DNA from: Bacillota bacterium
GTDB lineage: Bacteria; Bacillota; SHA-98; UBA4971
NCBI GenBank assembly: GCA_012841305.1
Contig: DUVA01000081.1
Location: forward strand, 1-36,821
Direction of reading: 5' to 3'
DNA length: 36,821 nt
The notes below the pieces were generated by a model. It was not told the DNA's origin and did not search any database. It worked only from the letters and a program-made list of their open reading frames with translations. Below are positions 9,012 through 18,110 of the stretch, piece by piece. The translations under genes and the position numbers were made by a program. Positions within the stretch are counted from its first letter, which is position 1; the number at the start of each line of letters is the position of its first letter.

Positions 9012-10055
9012 TTATGCTTGCTCCGACGCTCCAAGGCTTCTTAAGAAAGCCGTCAAAAGTGTAGATACCTGGTCCATTGTGTTAAGGTCAATAACTTCGT
9101 ACGGAGAATGGGAATTTCGCCTCGGCACTGTCACCGAAACACACTTTATGTCAGACCACTCATCGTATACACCTGCAGCATCTGTAAACAGGCCAAAGCG
9201 CACATCCAGGCTATAAGGAATACCTGCCTTACCGGCTGATTCCTTAAGACCGGCCACAAGTTCTCTGTCAGCGAAGAACATCAACATACCCCTTGCGGGT
9301 TTCACTGACTCAAATCGCCTTATGACAGGCCCTGTACCCAGTGGGACTCCTACACCCGGCCCTGCTTCAGGATCCCCGCCATATCCTGTGTCAATGGAAA
9401 TAGCCCACTTCGGATAGACGGTTTTTGCCAGGTGCCGCGCTCCCCTGCATCCGATTTCCTCCTGAACCGTAAATGCGAACATCACGCTTACATCAAGTTC
9501 AACTTCGGCCAGGCGTCGTGCAGTCTCAAGTAAAATTGCACATCCTTGTCGATTATCAACTGCTCTTGATGCAAGCAGCGTTTCCTCGTCATCCAACCAT
9601 CGTGGAGTTGTGTCAAACACTATCGGATCTCCCGGTTCCACCTGAGAACAACGCGGCCCTGCATCAATCCAAAGGCGGTTTAGGGTTTGGCCTAAGTGAG
9701 TGCTGGGTGAACGAACTACACCCGGAACAGGCCCTTTTTCTGTTAGAATCACTACAGGTTGGCCTGCTGTCACAGCTGCGTTTATGTCCACCACAAATTC
9801 AAACCACACAAATCCGTCCCTGACATCAGTCGTGACCATGCTTATCTCATCCATGTGAGCCATCAGCACCAAAACCGGGGCTCCTTCCGGGCCTTCTCTA
9901 GTAGCCAATAAGTTCCCCATTCCGTCTGTTTGCACTGTGGACACATGTGATTGGATCTTCTTACTGATCACCTCTGCCACCGGCTGTTCAAAACCGGAGG
10001 GGCCTGGGATTTTCACAAGGTCAAGGAAATCACGGCGTAGATCTGCAATACCCAT
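9012..10055 (-). CDS. M42-family metallopeptidase (glutamyl aminopeptidase/endoglucanase-type) or related amidohydrolase
   Basis: Metal-site motifs MAHMDE, SRAVDNRQGCA, VQEEIGCRGARH, SIDTGYGGDP, NSHSPYEVID; start MGIADLRRDF with GGTGGGAG upstream. Confidence 0.85.
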   Translation of the reverse strand: MGIADLRRDFLDLVKIPGPSGFEQPVAEVISKKIQSHVSTVQTDGMGNLLATREGPEGAPVLVLMAHMDEISMVTTDVRDGFVWFEFVVDINAAVTAGQPVVILTEKGPVPGVVRSPSTHLGQTLNRLWIDAGPRCSQVEPGDPIVFDTTPRWLDDEETLLASRAVDNRQGCAILLETARRLAEVELDVSVMFAFTVQEEIGCRGARHLAKTVYPKWAISIDTGYGGDPEAGPGVGVPLGTGPVIRRFESVKPARGMLMFFADRELVAGLKESAGKAGIPYSLDVRFGLFTDAAGVYDEWSDIKCVSVTVPRRNSHSPYEVIDLNTMDQVSTLLTAFLRSLGASEQA

Positions 10056-10065
10056 TTGCTCCCAC

Positions 10066-10851
10066 CTACTCACTGTCAAATGCCACAATTCGGCATATGG
10101 AAGACTCCCCACCTACAAATCGCCATGGGAAGCACCCGATAATCATTCTCCTGTTAAGAATCTCGTCTATGTCCCCTCCCACATTCTCAGCATGGATAAT
10201 GTCATGAGGGAACAGAAGTGTGTGCATTATCTGATAATCCCGAGGCGGGAAAAAGGCATCAAGGCCTTTGCCGTACTTATTTTTGAGATGGAAGTCCGCC
10301 TCTCTTGCTTGCACGGGCATCCATTCGCGTATCTTGGTGTTCATTGGATGATCAGCGGACCCGCAGTCCACAGCAAGCCACTTCAGTCTCATTTCCTTAC
10401 ACCATTCCGCGAATTCCCTGGCTGGCCCTGGATGCTTAATCATGTACCTGACTTCGTCAGCCTCAGGCTGATCCCAAGCGTATCGGTGATAACCTGTGTT
10501 AATAACGACAATGTCGCCTTCCTTGACCTCGACCCTGTCTGTGATGTCTTTAGATGTGTAGATCCCGTAGTCTTCTGCAATGTCGCTGAGGTCTACCACT
10601 ACCCCTGGCCCCACAAGGTAATCCAAGGACAGGCTGGCAATATCCCTACCATGAGTACAGAAGTGCAATGGCCCGTCAAGATGGGTCCCTACGTGGTTAG
10701 ATGTAGTGATAAGCTGACCGTTGGCACCGTTGGGGCTGAGTCTCTTGAAGAACTTGATCTGAAGCGGTTCATAAGTCGGCCACGGCGGCGTAAGATGGCT
10801 TAGAGGTTGTGTAAGGTCATACATCTTCACCTTATCCCAAAACTTGGTCAT
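10066..10851 (-). CDS. Cyclase-family metal-dependent hydrolase (kynurenine formamidase / isatin hydrolase-like, PF04199)
   Basis: TTSNHVGTHLDGPLHF (HxGTHxDxPxHF signature), NTGYHRY, LAVDCGSADHPMN, LFPHDIIHAENVGGDIDEI. Confidence 0.87.
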   Translation of the reverse strand: MTKFWDKVKMYDLTQPLSHLTPPWPTYEPLQIKFFKRLSPNGANGQLITTSNHVGTHLDGPLHFCTHGRDIASLSLDYLVGPGVVVDLSDIAEDYGIYTSKDITDRVEVKEGDIVVINTGYHRYAWDQPEADEVRYMIKHPGPAREFAEWCKEMRLKWLAVDCGSADHPMNTKIREWMPVQAREADFHLKNKYGKGLDAFFPPRDYQIMHTLLFPHDIIHAENVGGDIDEILNRRMIIGCFPWRFVGGESSICRIVAFDSE

Positions 10852-10888
10852 TCTGTCTCATCCTCCTTAAAAGAACTGTATGTAAGCC

Positions 10889-12307
10889 CTAATTTCCGTC
10901 GGCGTACTCTTTCCCGAAGGCAATAATTGCCTTCTCAAAACATTCCCAAGGTGGATTCACCAATCCGGCTCCTACCTGGCCCACACCTGGAGCCTTATGG
11001 GCAATTCCGGTATTTATCTGAGGCAATATGCCTGTTTCCACTACTTTTCTGATGTCTATGCCTGTCGGTGTGCCCCTGAAGTTCAAGATGGGTATAGTAA
11101 AGTGCCTATTCTCAGTAATTGTTATGCTGTACATCTTCTCAGAAAACCTGATGGCGTCTTCAGGTGCGCCACCCACGAATTGAACAATGGGGATGGCAGC
11201 TGCCATAGCGAAGCCGCCCACACCTGCAGTCTCCGTTATCGCTGAGTCACCGATATCAGGGTTTGCATCTTCTTCAGAATACCCGGGGAAGTAAAGGCCC
11301 TTGACTATCTCTGCAGGACCGGTAAACCACTGATTGCCCAACCCGCTGACTTTAATTCCGAACTCCGTGCCGTTTCTGGCCATTATCGTCACAACAGAAC
11401 TCTTGTGGATACCGTGGGCAGCCTCAAGCATTGCCTTGACTGCAGGCATAGAAAGGTTGAGAAAGAAATGGTCGTTGGAATTAACGAATTCCAGGCACTT
11501 TCTAATATCAGCTTGTGGATGATCCACCTCCACCAGGTAAGGAACTAAGGCTCGTATGAGGAGGGATGTCCCTGCCCTGTTTCGATTATGCACTTCATCC
11601 CCCATGTGCAGTGCTTGGGCTATCATTGACTTGAGATCTATGCCGCCTGAAAGCTCAATTGCCTTCTTCAAGATTGGGGCGAGAACTTTCTCCATCCATC
11701 TCAGCCTATCCAAGACTTCCTCGCTGTAGGCTCCGTACCGGAGGACCTTTCCCAGGCCTTCGTTGAGTGTAGAATAGGATCGATTTCCATGGGTCCTGTT
11801 TTCCAAAATGAATACTGGCATCCTCGGCGAAACTACCCCTGCCATAGGCCCCACGGCAGAGTGCTCATGACACGGGGAGTACTCGATATCGCCTTTTGAG
11901 GCTAGTTCTTCAGCCTTCTCCGGTGAATCTGCCCACCCCTCGTACAAGATTGCACCTATCACAGCGCCGCGCAGAGGGCCCGACATTTTGCCCCAGGTGA
12001 TGGGAGGTCCTGCGTGAAGCAGCATTCGATCGCCAAATCCGGGAATTGCCTCACGGGCCACACCGATACCGGTAAGGACAGGTTGCGCTGAACTGAACCT
12101 CTCAATTGCCGTTTGGTTAGCCTTATCGATATCACTTCTGCCTTCCAGCTCATCAAGGATATCAATGAGTTCAGCCTTACCATGGGCAGGAGGCTGCCAT
12201 TTCACCTGATATACGTTGGCGCCTTGTTCCTGCATAGATTCGGCAAATACACCGCTTCCCACATTAATCACTCCCCCTTCAGGGGGCCAATTCCTTATCG
12301 TAAGCAC
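10889..12307 (-). CDS. allG: DUF1116 protein (YlbE/AllG-like), candidate carbamoyltransferase subunit
   Basis: 472 aa; NVGSGVFAESMQEQGANVYQVKWQPPAHG...LILYEGWADSPEKAEELASKGDIEYSPCHEHSAVGPMAGVVSPRMPVFILENRTHGNRSYSTLNEGLGKVLRYG, DUF1116-like; next to FdrA-like gene. Confidence 0.82.
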   Translation of the reverse strand: MLTIRNWPPEGGVINVGSGVFAESMQEQGANVYQVKWQPPAHGKAELIDILDELEGRSDIDKANQTAIERFSSAQPVLTGIGVAREAIPGFGDRMLLHAGPPITWGKMSGPLRGAVIGAILYEGWADSPEKAEELASKGDIEYSPCHEHSAVGPMAGVVSPRMPVFILENRTHGNRSYSTLNEGLGKVLRYGAYSEEVLDRLRWMEKVLAPILKKAIELSGGIDLKSMIAQALHMGDEVHNRNRAGTSLLIRALVPYLVEVDHPQADIRKCLEFVNSNDHFFLNLSMPAVKAMLEAAHGIHKSSVVTIMARNGTEFGIKVSGLGNQWFTGPAEIVKGLYFPGYSEEDANPDIGDSAITETAGVGGFAMAAAIPIVQFVGGAPEDAIRFSEKMYSITITENRHFTIPILNFRGTPTGIDIRKVVETGILPQINTGIAHKAPGVGQVGAGLVNPPWECFEKAIIAFGKEYADGN

Positions 12308-13875
12308 TGTCTCGTTCCTCCCTGCGCCTTGATAATTCGAGATACCAAATCTGCCGCTGCCCGGTTCGAGGAAAGGACCTCTGCTCCTGCCTCGCTCAAG
12401 ACTGCGGCCTGCTTCTCCAAGCCTTGGGGATCTCCTGCAGTGCCCACCATGACAGCAATCTGCGCCAGCCCTTGGCCCATATCCTTTCGAATCCGCCCGG
12501 CTTCCCTCACGGCTTCAGCCATTACGCCTGCAGGATCTCTGTGACACCCGTACCCCAACACTACATCGAATAGAAGGATCCCCACATCCTTACGGCCTGC
12601 CTCCGCAATGTACCTGGGAACTCTCATTCCTGGATCCAGCATTGGGTGGGGCTTTCCTCGGGTAAAGTAATCCTCTCCCATATCAATACAAGTGTTGGCA
12701 AAACTCTCCAGAGGGTCTTCAATCAAGAGTCGTCTATCCTGTGCAATGTTGGAATACACATCTATGCCCATCCTTCGGAGCATAGTCAGTGTTTCATGGC
12801 ACAGGGTCCCACCTGAGTACAACCCTCTGAAGTATCCTCCACCATCCACCCTTCTCATCACTTTACGGGCCATTTCGTCGAGTTCATCGCGAGAGTAGAG
12901 GCTCTCCTTGGACTCTCCGGTTGCCAATTGATAAGCCAGAATCGCAGCCTCCTCCAGATCACCGGCAAACAGCACCTTACCTGATCGGCTTCTGCGGGCT
13001 TCCCCAACCTCCTCACCCATGAAGCACACAACCACGGGTTTTGCCCCGTCGTCCAACATCCTTATGAGGTTGTCACGAACACTGGGATGAGGGGGCTTTG
13101 ATATCAAGACTTTGACAGCTGTGTTGGGATCTGATTCAAGAAAAGCCAATCCCATAAAAGTGGTAATCCCGCCTACGTCTTTACTCAAATCGCGCCCGCC
13201 TGTTCCGATAGCTTCAGAGATTCCTTCACCAAGCCTGTCGATAATAGCCATTACCTGTTGCAGCCCTGTACCGGCTGCAGCCACAATACCAATCCTCCCG
13301 GACCTGACTTTATTCGCGAACCCTAGTCCCAGACCGCCGATGACAGCAGTCCCGCAATCAGGCCCCATAACAAAGAGGCCCTTCTCTTTGCCTGACTTCT
13401 TTAGGCGGACCTCATCCTCAACAGAGACGTTGTCGCTGAACAAAAAGACATGTAAGCCACTGGCAAGGGCCTCTCCGGCTTCCCTTGCGGCATACTCACC
13501 GGGAACGGATATTGCTGCGATTCCAGCGCCTCCCACAGAGGCTGCTTCGGACAGAGTCGCATAGATCTTTGCTGCCTTTACGCCTGGCTCTTGCCGGGCG
13601 GAGCCTTCCAAACTTTCCTTAATGACTTCCTCTGCGTTATCTATGGCATCCTCGGCTTCTGCCACAACAGCGACAATGAGATCATTGGCTGTAGCTGTCT
13701 CCAGTTCTTGGGAGACAAACCCCATTTCCCTGACTGCGTCCTTATTAAGCCCAGTCGCCATTCCCACCTGAGCTGCGACCACCTTATCTATGTTCCGGAC
13801 TGTCCGGGCCAGGCGCATGAGCACAATAGAGTCATGGTAACTATTGGGCTTTATTACCAACCTTTTGAACACCAC
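12295..13875 (-). CDS. allF: FdrA-like protein (AllF), candidate carbamoyltransferase subunit with succinyl-CoA-ligase-like folds
   Basis: VMGPDCGTAVIGGLGLGFANKVRSGRIGIVAAAGTGLQQVMAIIDRLGEGISEAIGTGGRDLSKDVGGITTF; FdrA-like length and context. Confidence 0.85.
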   Translation of the reverse strand: MVFKRLVIKPNSYHDSIVLMRLARTVRNIDKVVAAQVGMATGLNKDAVREMGFVSQELETATANDLIVAVVAEAEDAIDNAEEVIKESLEGSARQEPGVKAAKIYATLSEAASVGGAGIAAISVPGEYAAREAGEALASGLHVFLFSDNVSVEDEVRLKKSGKEKGLFVMGPDCGTAVIGGLGLGFANKVRSGRIGIVAAAGTGLQQVMAIIDRLGEGISEAIGTGGRDLSKDVGGITTFMGLAFLESDPNTAVKVLISKPPHPSVRDNLIRMLDDGAKPVVVCFMGEEVGEARRSRSGKVLFAGDLEEAAILAYQLATGESKESLYSRDELDEMARKVMRRVDGGGYFRGLYSGGTLCHETLTMLRRMGIDVYSNIAQDRRLLIEDPLESFANTCIDMGEDYFTRGKPHPMLDPGMRVPRYIAEAGRKDVGILLFDVVLGYGCHRDPAGVMAEAVREAGRIRKDMGQGLAQIAVMVGTAGDPQGLEKQAAVLSEAGAEVLSSNRAAADLVSRIIKAQGGTRQCLR

Positions 13876-14765
13876 GCATACCTCCTTTGCCAGTTCAGGG
13901 CAAGGTAAATGCCTAGCCCTATATCACAGCCGGACGTAGCGCCCACTGAAAGCAACCTACCTACTGCGTCTTTTGCCTCACCGGGTTCTCCTGTAAGCAC
14001 GTAAACCAAGGCTCTTTCTACAGTCTCATGAGCGCATCCTTCCAGCGCTCGATTAATGAAGAACGCGCTGAGATCAGACGTCTTGTGCAGGTTCCTTCTA
14101 ACGCAGGCTTCCCATATACTCCCTTTCGATCGCCAGGGTGTTCCAAAAACACTCCTGGCCAAACTGATTCCAAGGACCAAATCATCACCACTGGGAGTAA
14201 GGCCCGGCCCAAACCCGATTACCCCAGCCAAAGCCTTCTCCAGCCCTTCCCTGTCATTCTCAAGCAAAGTCCTTCTGATATCCTCAATGACCCCGCCGCA
14301 CGCAGCCGGTTCACTGTTGACATTGAACTTGAAACCTCTGCTAAACACAGAATCATTATGTTTTGAAGCTAGGGCTGATTCTAGAACTGCCATGTTCTCG
14401 TCTCCAATTGTATGCAGGCAATTGACAGCCTCTAAAGGGCTTCTCCATCCCTTGCTGCCACTGAAATCTATGACAGTCTTTTCTCCAAGCCACAGGCTGC
14501 AGGAGGCAGGCATGCCGGCTTCATCTCCCGGAGATACGTCCAGGGCGAAGAAAGAGAACCTTTCTGATACAGCCACTGTCGCAACGTCCTTTCCACATCC
14601 TCGTCCCAGCGGCAGGATAGTGAGAAAGCCTGACCCGGCTACAAGGTTAACGGCATGAGTGAATACACTGTGCACCTTAAATGTCTTCCGGTCTTTCAAC
14701 ACACGTTCGAATTCTCGGCCGTGACTTACTGCGGTTAGATAAAATGGCTGTTCATACATATCCAT
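13854..14765 (-). CDS. allH: DUF2877 protein (YlbF/AllH-like), candidate carbamoyltransferase subunit
   Basis: ALAGVIGFGPGLTPSGDDLVLGISLA, DUF2877-like PSGDD motif; adjacent to allF/allG-like genes. Confidence 0.8.
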   Translation of the reverse strand: MDMYEQPFYLTAVSHGREFERVLKDRKTFKVHSVFTHAVNLVAGSGFLTILPLGRGCGKDVATVAVSERFSFFALDVSPGDEAGMPASCSLWLGEKTVIDFSGSKGWRSPLEAVNCLHTIGDENMAVLESALASKHNDSVFSRGFKFNVNSEPAACGGVIEDIRRTLLENDREGLEKALAGVIGFGPGLTPSGDDLVLGISLARSVFGTPWRSKGSIWEACVRRNLHKTSDLSAFFINRALEGCAHETVERALVYVLTGEPGEAKDAVGRLLSVGATSGCDIGLGIYLALNWQRRYAWCSKGW

Positions 14766-14901
14766 ATCAGTGTCATAATTCCAAACTGCACAGTTGTAAA
14801 CCTTTATGAAATAGCTATAAAGTTTAGCCGTCTATTATGTTACAAAGTATCATTTTGCCAGGAAGAACTATGAAACAGGGAGAGCTAGCAAGACACCTGT
14901 G

Positions 14902-16635
14902 TCACAGGCATCCGTTGAGGTGGTGCCCCATATCGAAGATCCTGGACAAGCGGAGAGCTGTCTGTAAGGACAGACGTTGATCAGCATGATTGGGGTCAAG
15001 GCCTGTAAGTTCCTTTATTTTTCTCAGCCGGTAAAGGATTGTGTTGTAATGAGCATACATCAACTCTGCGGTCTTTCGGGCGTTACCGTTAGTTTTGAAG
15101 TAAGCCTCAAGGGTCTTCAGGAGTTCGCCGCCTTTTGACCCGTCGTAATCCCGAAGCTCACCTATAATCTCATCGGCAAATCGCTTCTGCTCATCCAGGT
15201 CTGCCTGGCCCAACAGAAGACCGTATATACCCAGCATTTCGTAGTGGATGTTCTGACCTTTGCCGAAAATAACTTTACCCAGGTCCATGGCTACTTTAGC
15301 CTCTCTGAACCCTCTCTTTATACCTGTCACGCCACTAACCCGGCGGCTGACGCCTGAACTCACTGTCCATCTCCCAAGGTTGCTACGGGCCTTCTTGAGC
15401 AAGCGGTCAGTCCAAGACGTGACATCATCTTCGTTGACTTGCCCCGGATACACAAACAGCAGGATTCCACTGGCATGCCTGGTCAGAATATACCTTAGAC
15501 GATTTCTCCGGCAAAAATCAGCAATAACAGTCGTAGCCTGTGTCTTTGCCAGTTGACATGCTTTTTCATACTCGGCGATATCGCTGATTTCCCTTGACGG
15601 CAGGACATCGAAAAGGATCGTCACGTAGTCCAAACCCAGATTCCATCCGAATGTCCTGGCTCGTTCCAGGAATCCCTCTTCAGCCGGATTGTCAGAGGAA
15701 AACAGTTGATCCAGGAATTCTGTGCGGTATTTCTGCTCTACCTGCGTCACGTCATGATAACGTATTACGTCAAGAGCAATAAGCGGGCAAAGCCGCTCCA
15801 GACTGTACAAGTCTGTTACGCTAAACTCCCCGAAGAATTTCACTGCTGTAAGAGACCCTAACTGCTCGTTTGCCGCGGTAACCGGAGCGCGGATGATTTC
15901 AGCTTTATAGCCGTTTGTCTCAACCTGGTTGCGTTTGAACCAAAGCACAGTGCCTTCCACGCGATCAGTGAATGTCTCAGGTTCAAGATGCTCCGTAGGC
16001 CGATCAAGCAACTCACCTATGAGGGCCTCGTTAGACGGTCCCCAGCACATACCGGACACTGATCTTCTCAGATTCAACGAATCGTCTATAGATACCACTG
16101 CCTGGAGAAGGTCTGCTGCGGCTCCCGATATCTCCTGAAGGCCTCCCCCCTGCAGCAGGAGGTTTATGAACCTTCTGTGAGCGACTAGGCTAACCTGCAC
16201 AAACCTGCTTTGGCGATTAACGAGTTCTGCCAGGACGGCTGATATGAGGTCAGAGAAGTTGGCTTCACGTGGAAGCTCCAGGAGAGGCACTCCAAGTTCA
16301 TCTGCGGCATCTATCATGTGAGGCGGAATCGCGTCTATGTACCGTTTCGGTTTCATACCCAGCACTGCCAATCCTTTACTCGCAAGAGTCGGCAGTAGGG
16401 CTCTTTGAGCGTCCAGGTTGTCCTTGATTGCATAGCCTGTTGTCAAGAGCATGTCTCCCTCTCGCACCCAGTCGAGGATATCAGGGACTTCCATGACGTT
16501 AATGTTAGTGACAACCCGTTCCATACCGGACCTGCCCCCGGCTACGGCAACCCCGGAGAATTCAGGCAACTCGAGAACTTCTCTGACAGTGATTCCGACT
16601 TCATGAAACATCATTTGCGACCCTCCATGAACCAT
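14902..16635 (-). CDS. PucR-family transcriptional regulator
   Basis: PucR N-domain GITVREVLELPEFSGVAVAGGRSGMERVVTNINVMEVPDILDWVREGDMLLTTGYA and C-terminal HTH NARKTAELMYAHYNTILYRLRKIKELTGLD; MFHEVGI start likely slightly downstream. Confidence 0.9.
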   Translation of the reverse strand: MVHGGSQMMFHEVGITVREVLELPEFSGVAVAGGRSGMERVVTNINVMEVPDILDWVREGDMLLTTGYAIKDNLDAQRALLPTLASKGLAVLGMKPKRYIDAIPPHMIDAADELGVPLLELPREANFSDLISAVLAELVNRQSRFVQVSLVAHRRFINLLLQGGGLQEISGAAADLLQAVVSIDDSLNLRRSVSGMCWGPSNEALIGELLDRPTEHLEPETFTDRVEGTVLWFKRNQVETNGYKAEIIRAPVTAANEQLGSLTAVKFFGEFSVTDLYSLERLCPLIALDVIRYHDVTQVEQKYRTEFLDQLFSSDNPAEEGFLERARTFGWNLGLDYVTILFDVLPSREISDIAEYEKACQLAKTQATTVIADFCRRNRLRYILTRHASGILLFVYPGQVNEDDVTSWTDRLLKKARSNLGRWTVSSGVSRRVSGVTGIKRGFREAKVAMDLGKVIFGKGQNIHYEMLGIYGLLLGQADLDEQKRFADEIIGELRDYDGSKGGELLKTLEAYFKTNGNARKTAELMYAHYNTILYRLRKIKELTGLDPNHADQRLSLQTALRLSRIFDMGHHLNGCL

Positions 16636-16824
16636 CGACAGTCAGCAATCAAGTGCTGCCCGCATTATCTCAATATTCCCTTGTTTTTCCGCTTTTGTTT
16701 ACGTTCGACATATGTTCCTGGAATTCCTTTGACATGTACAGCAAAGGGAGCCTCCGTCTCGGCCCCCTTTGCTATCACAGTATAAGACAGCTAACACAAA
16801 TCCGGACTAACCACGGAGTTGAGT

Positions 16825-18063
16825 TTACGCTTCGGCTCTCGGAAGAATCTGGTTGAGGATTATGCCGAGTATAGCTGCAAGGCCCATACCACCCAGTTGA
16901 GCATTGCCCCACAGGGTAATCATTGCACCGCCGATACCCACAACCAGAATTACACTGGCAATAAACAAGTTCCTTGAATCCTTCAAATCAACATTGTTCT
17001 CTACCATAGTCCTAACGCCGATAGCTGCAATCATACCAAAGAGCACAATAGAGATTCCTCCGATAACAGGATCGGGAATCGTCCTGATGGCCGCGCCAAG
17101 CTTCCCAACGAATGCCAATAGGATGGCAGCGACTGCTGCTACCCTCATAACCTCAGGCTTCCACACTTTCGTCAAGGCCAAGACACCGGTATTCTCAGAG
17201 TAAGTAGTGTTGGCAGGCCCGCCAAACAAACCTGCAAGCGATGTAGCAACACCGTCTCCCAGAAGTGTCCTGGTGAGGCCTGGGTCTTCTATGAAGTCGT
17301 CTTCCACCGTAGCTCCTACAGCCAGAATATCTCCAACGTGTTCCACCATACTGGCAAAAGCTGCAGGGGCAATGATCCCGATAGCAGCAGCGTCAAACAC
17401 AGGGAATGTAAATTGCGGCAGTCCTATCCACGCTGCCTGCACCACCGGGGTCGGATCTACGTTACCTGTTATGAGACAGATTATGTACCCGACAACAATC
17501 CCTGCAATAACCGGCAACAATCTCAGGAAACCCTTGAGATACAGGTTTACAATAGCAACTGTAGCAAGCACAATCAGCGCGATCGGCCAATTCTGGCTTG
17601 CGCTTCCGATGGCAACAGGCGCCAGGTTCAACCCTATTACCATAATGATAGGTCCTGTAACCACAGGCGGAAGTATCCGCTGCATAAACTCAGGGCCAAG
17701 AAAATGAATGAGAATTCCGAAAGCTACATAAAGAAAGCCGGCTACAATAATTCCTCCCTGAGCTGCAGGAATTCCCTTTTCTGCCACCACCATTGCCACC
17801 GGCGCAATAAACGCAAATGATGATCCCAAAAACACCGGCACTCTTCCTCTAGTAACCAGATGAAACCATAGAGTTCCGATTCCTGCTGTGAACAAAGCTA
17901 CGCTGACGTCAAGGCCGGTTAGGAGCGGAACAAGAACTGTGGCGCCGAACATGGTGAACGCATGTTGAAGACCGAGTATGAGCAGTTGGTGTGTAGGCAG
18001 ATGGTCTCCGGGTTTAATCGGCCCCATGATTCTCGTGTTAACCGTTGGCTTAGTACTAGCCAT
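16825..18063 (-). CDS. NCS2/NAT nucleobase permease of the UraA (uracil) type
   Basis: [97 protein letters not shown] start at 18063. Confidence 0.9.
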   Translation of the reverse strand: MASTKPTVNTRIMGPIKPGDHLPTHQLLILGLQHAFTMFGATVLVPLLTGLDVSVALFTAGIGTLWFHLVTRGRVPVFLGSSFAFIAPVAMVVAEKGIPAAQGGIIVAGFLYVAFGILIHFLGPEFMQRILPPVVTGPIIMVIGLNLAPVAIGSASQNWPIALIVLATVAIVNLYLKGFLRLLPVIAGIVVGYIICLITGNVDPTPVVQAAWIGLPQFTFPVFDAAAIGIIAPAAFASMVEHVGDILAVGATVEDDFIEDPGLTRTLLGDGVATSLAGLFGGPANTTYSENTGVLALTKVWKPEVMRVAAVAAILLAFVGKLGAAIRTIPDPVIGGISIVLFGMIAAIGVRTMVENNVDLKDSRNLFIASVILVVGIGGAMITLWGNAQLGGMGLAAILGIILNQILPRAEA

Positions 18064-18110
18064 TACTTTTTCCTCCCTTCGTGCTCCTTCGCCCATCGCT
18101 CTACAAATAG

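Noticed and set aside
14056-14658. 200-aa plus-strand ORF opposite allH
   Set aside because: Shadow ORF; no recognisable motif and fully antisense to the DUF2877 gene.
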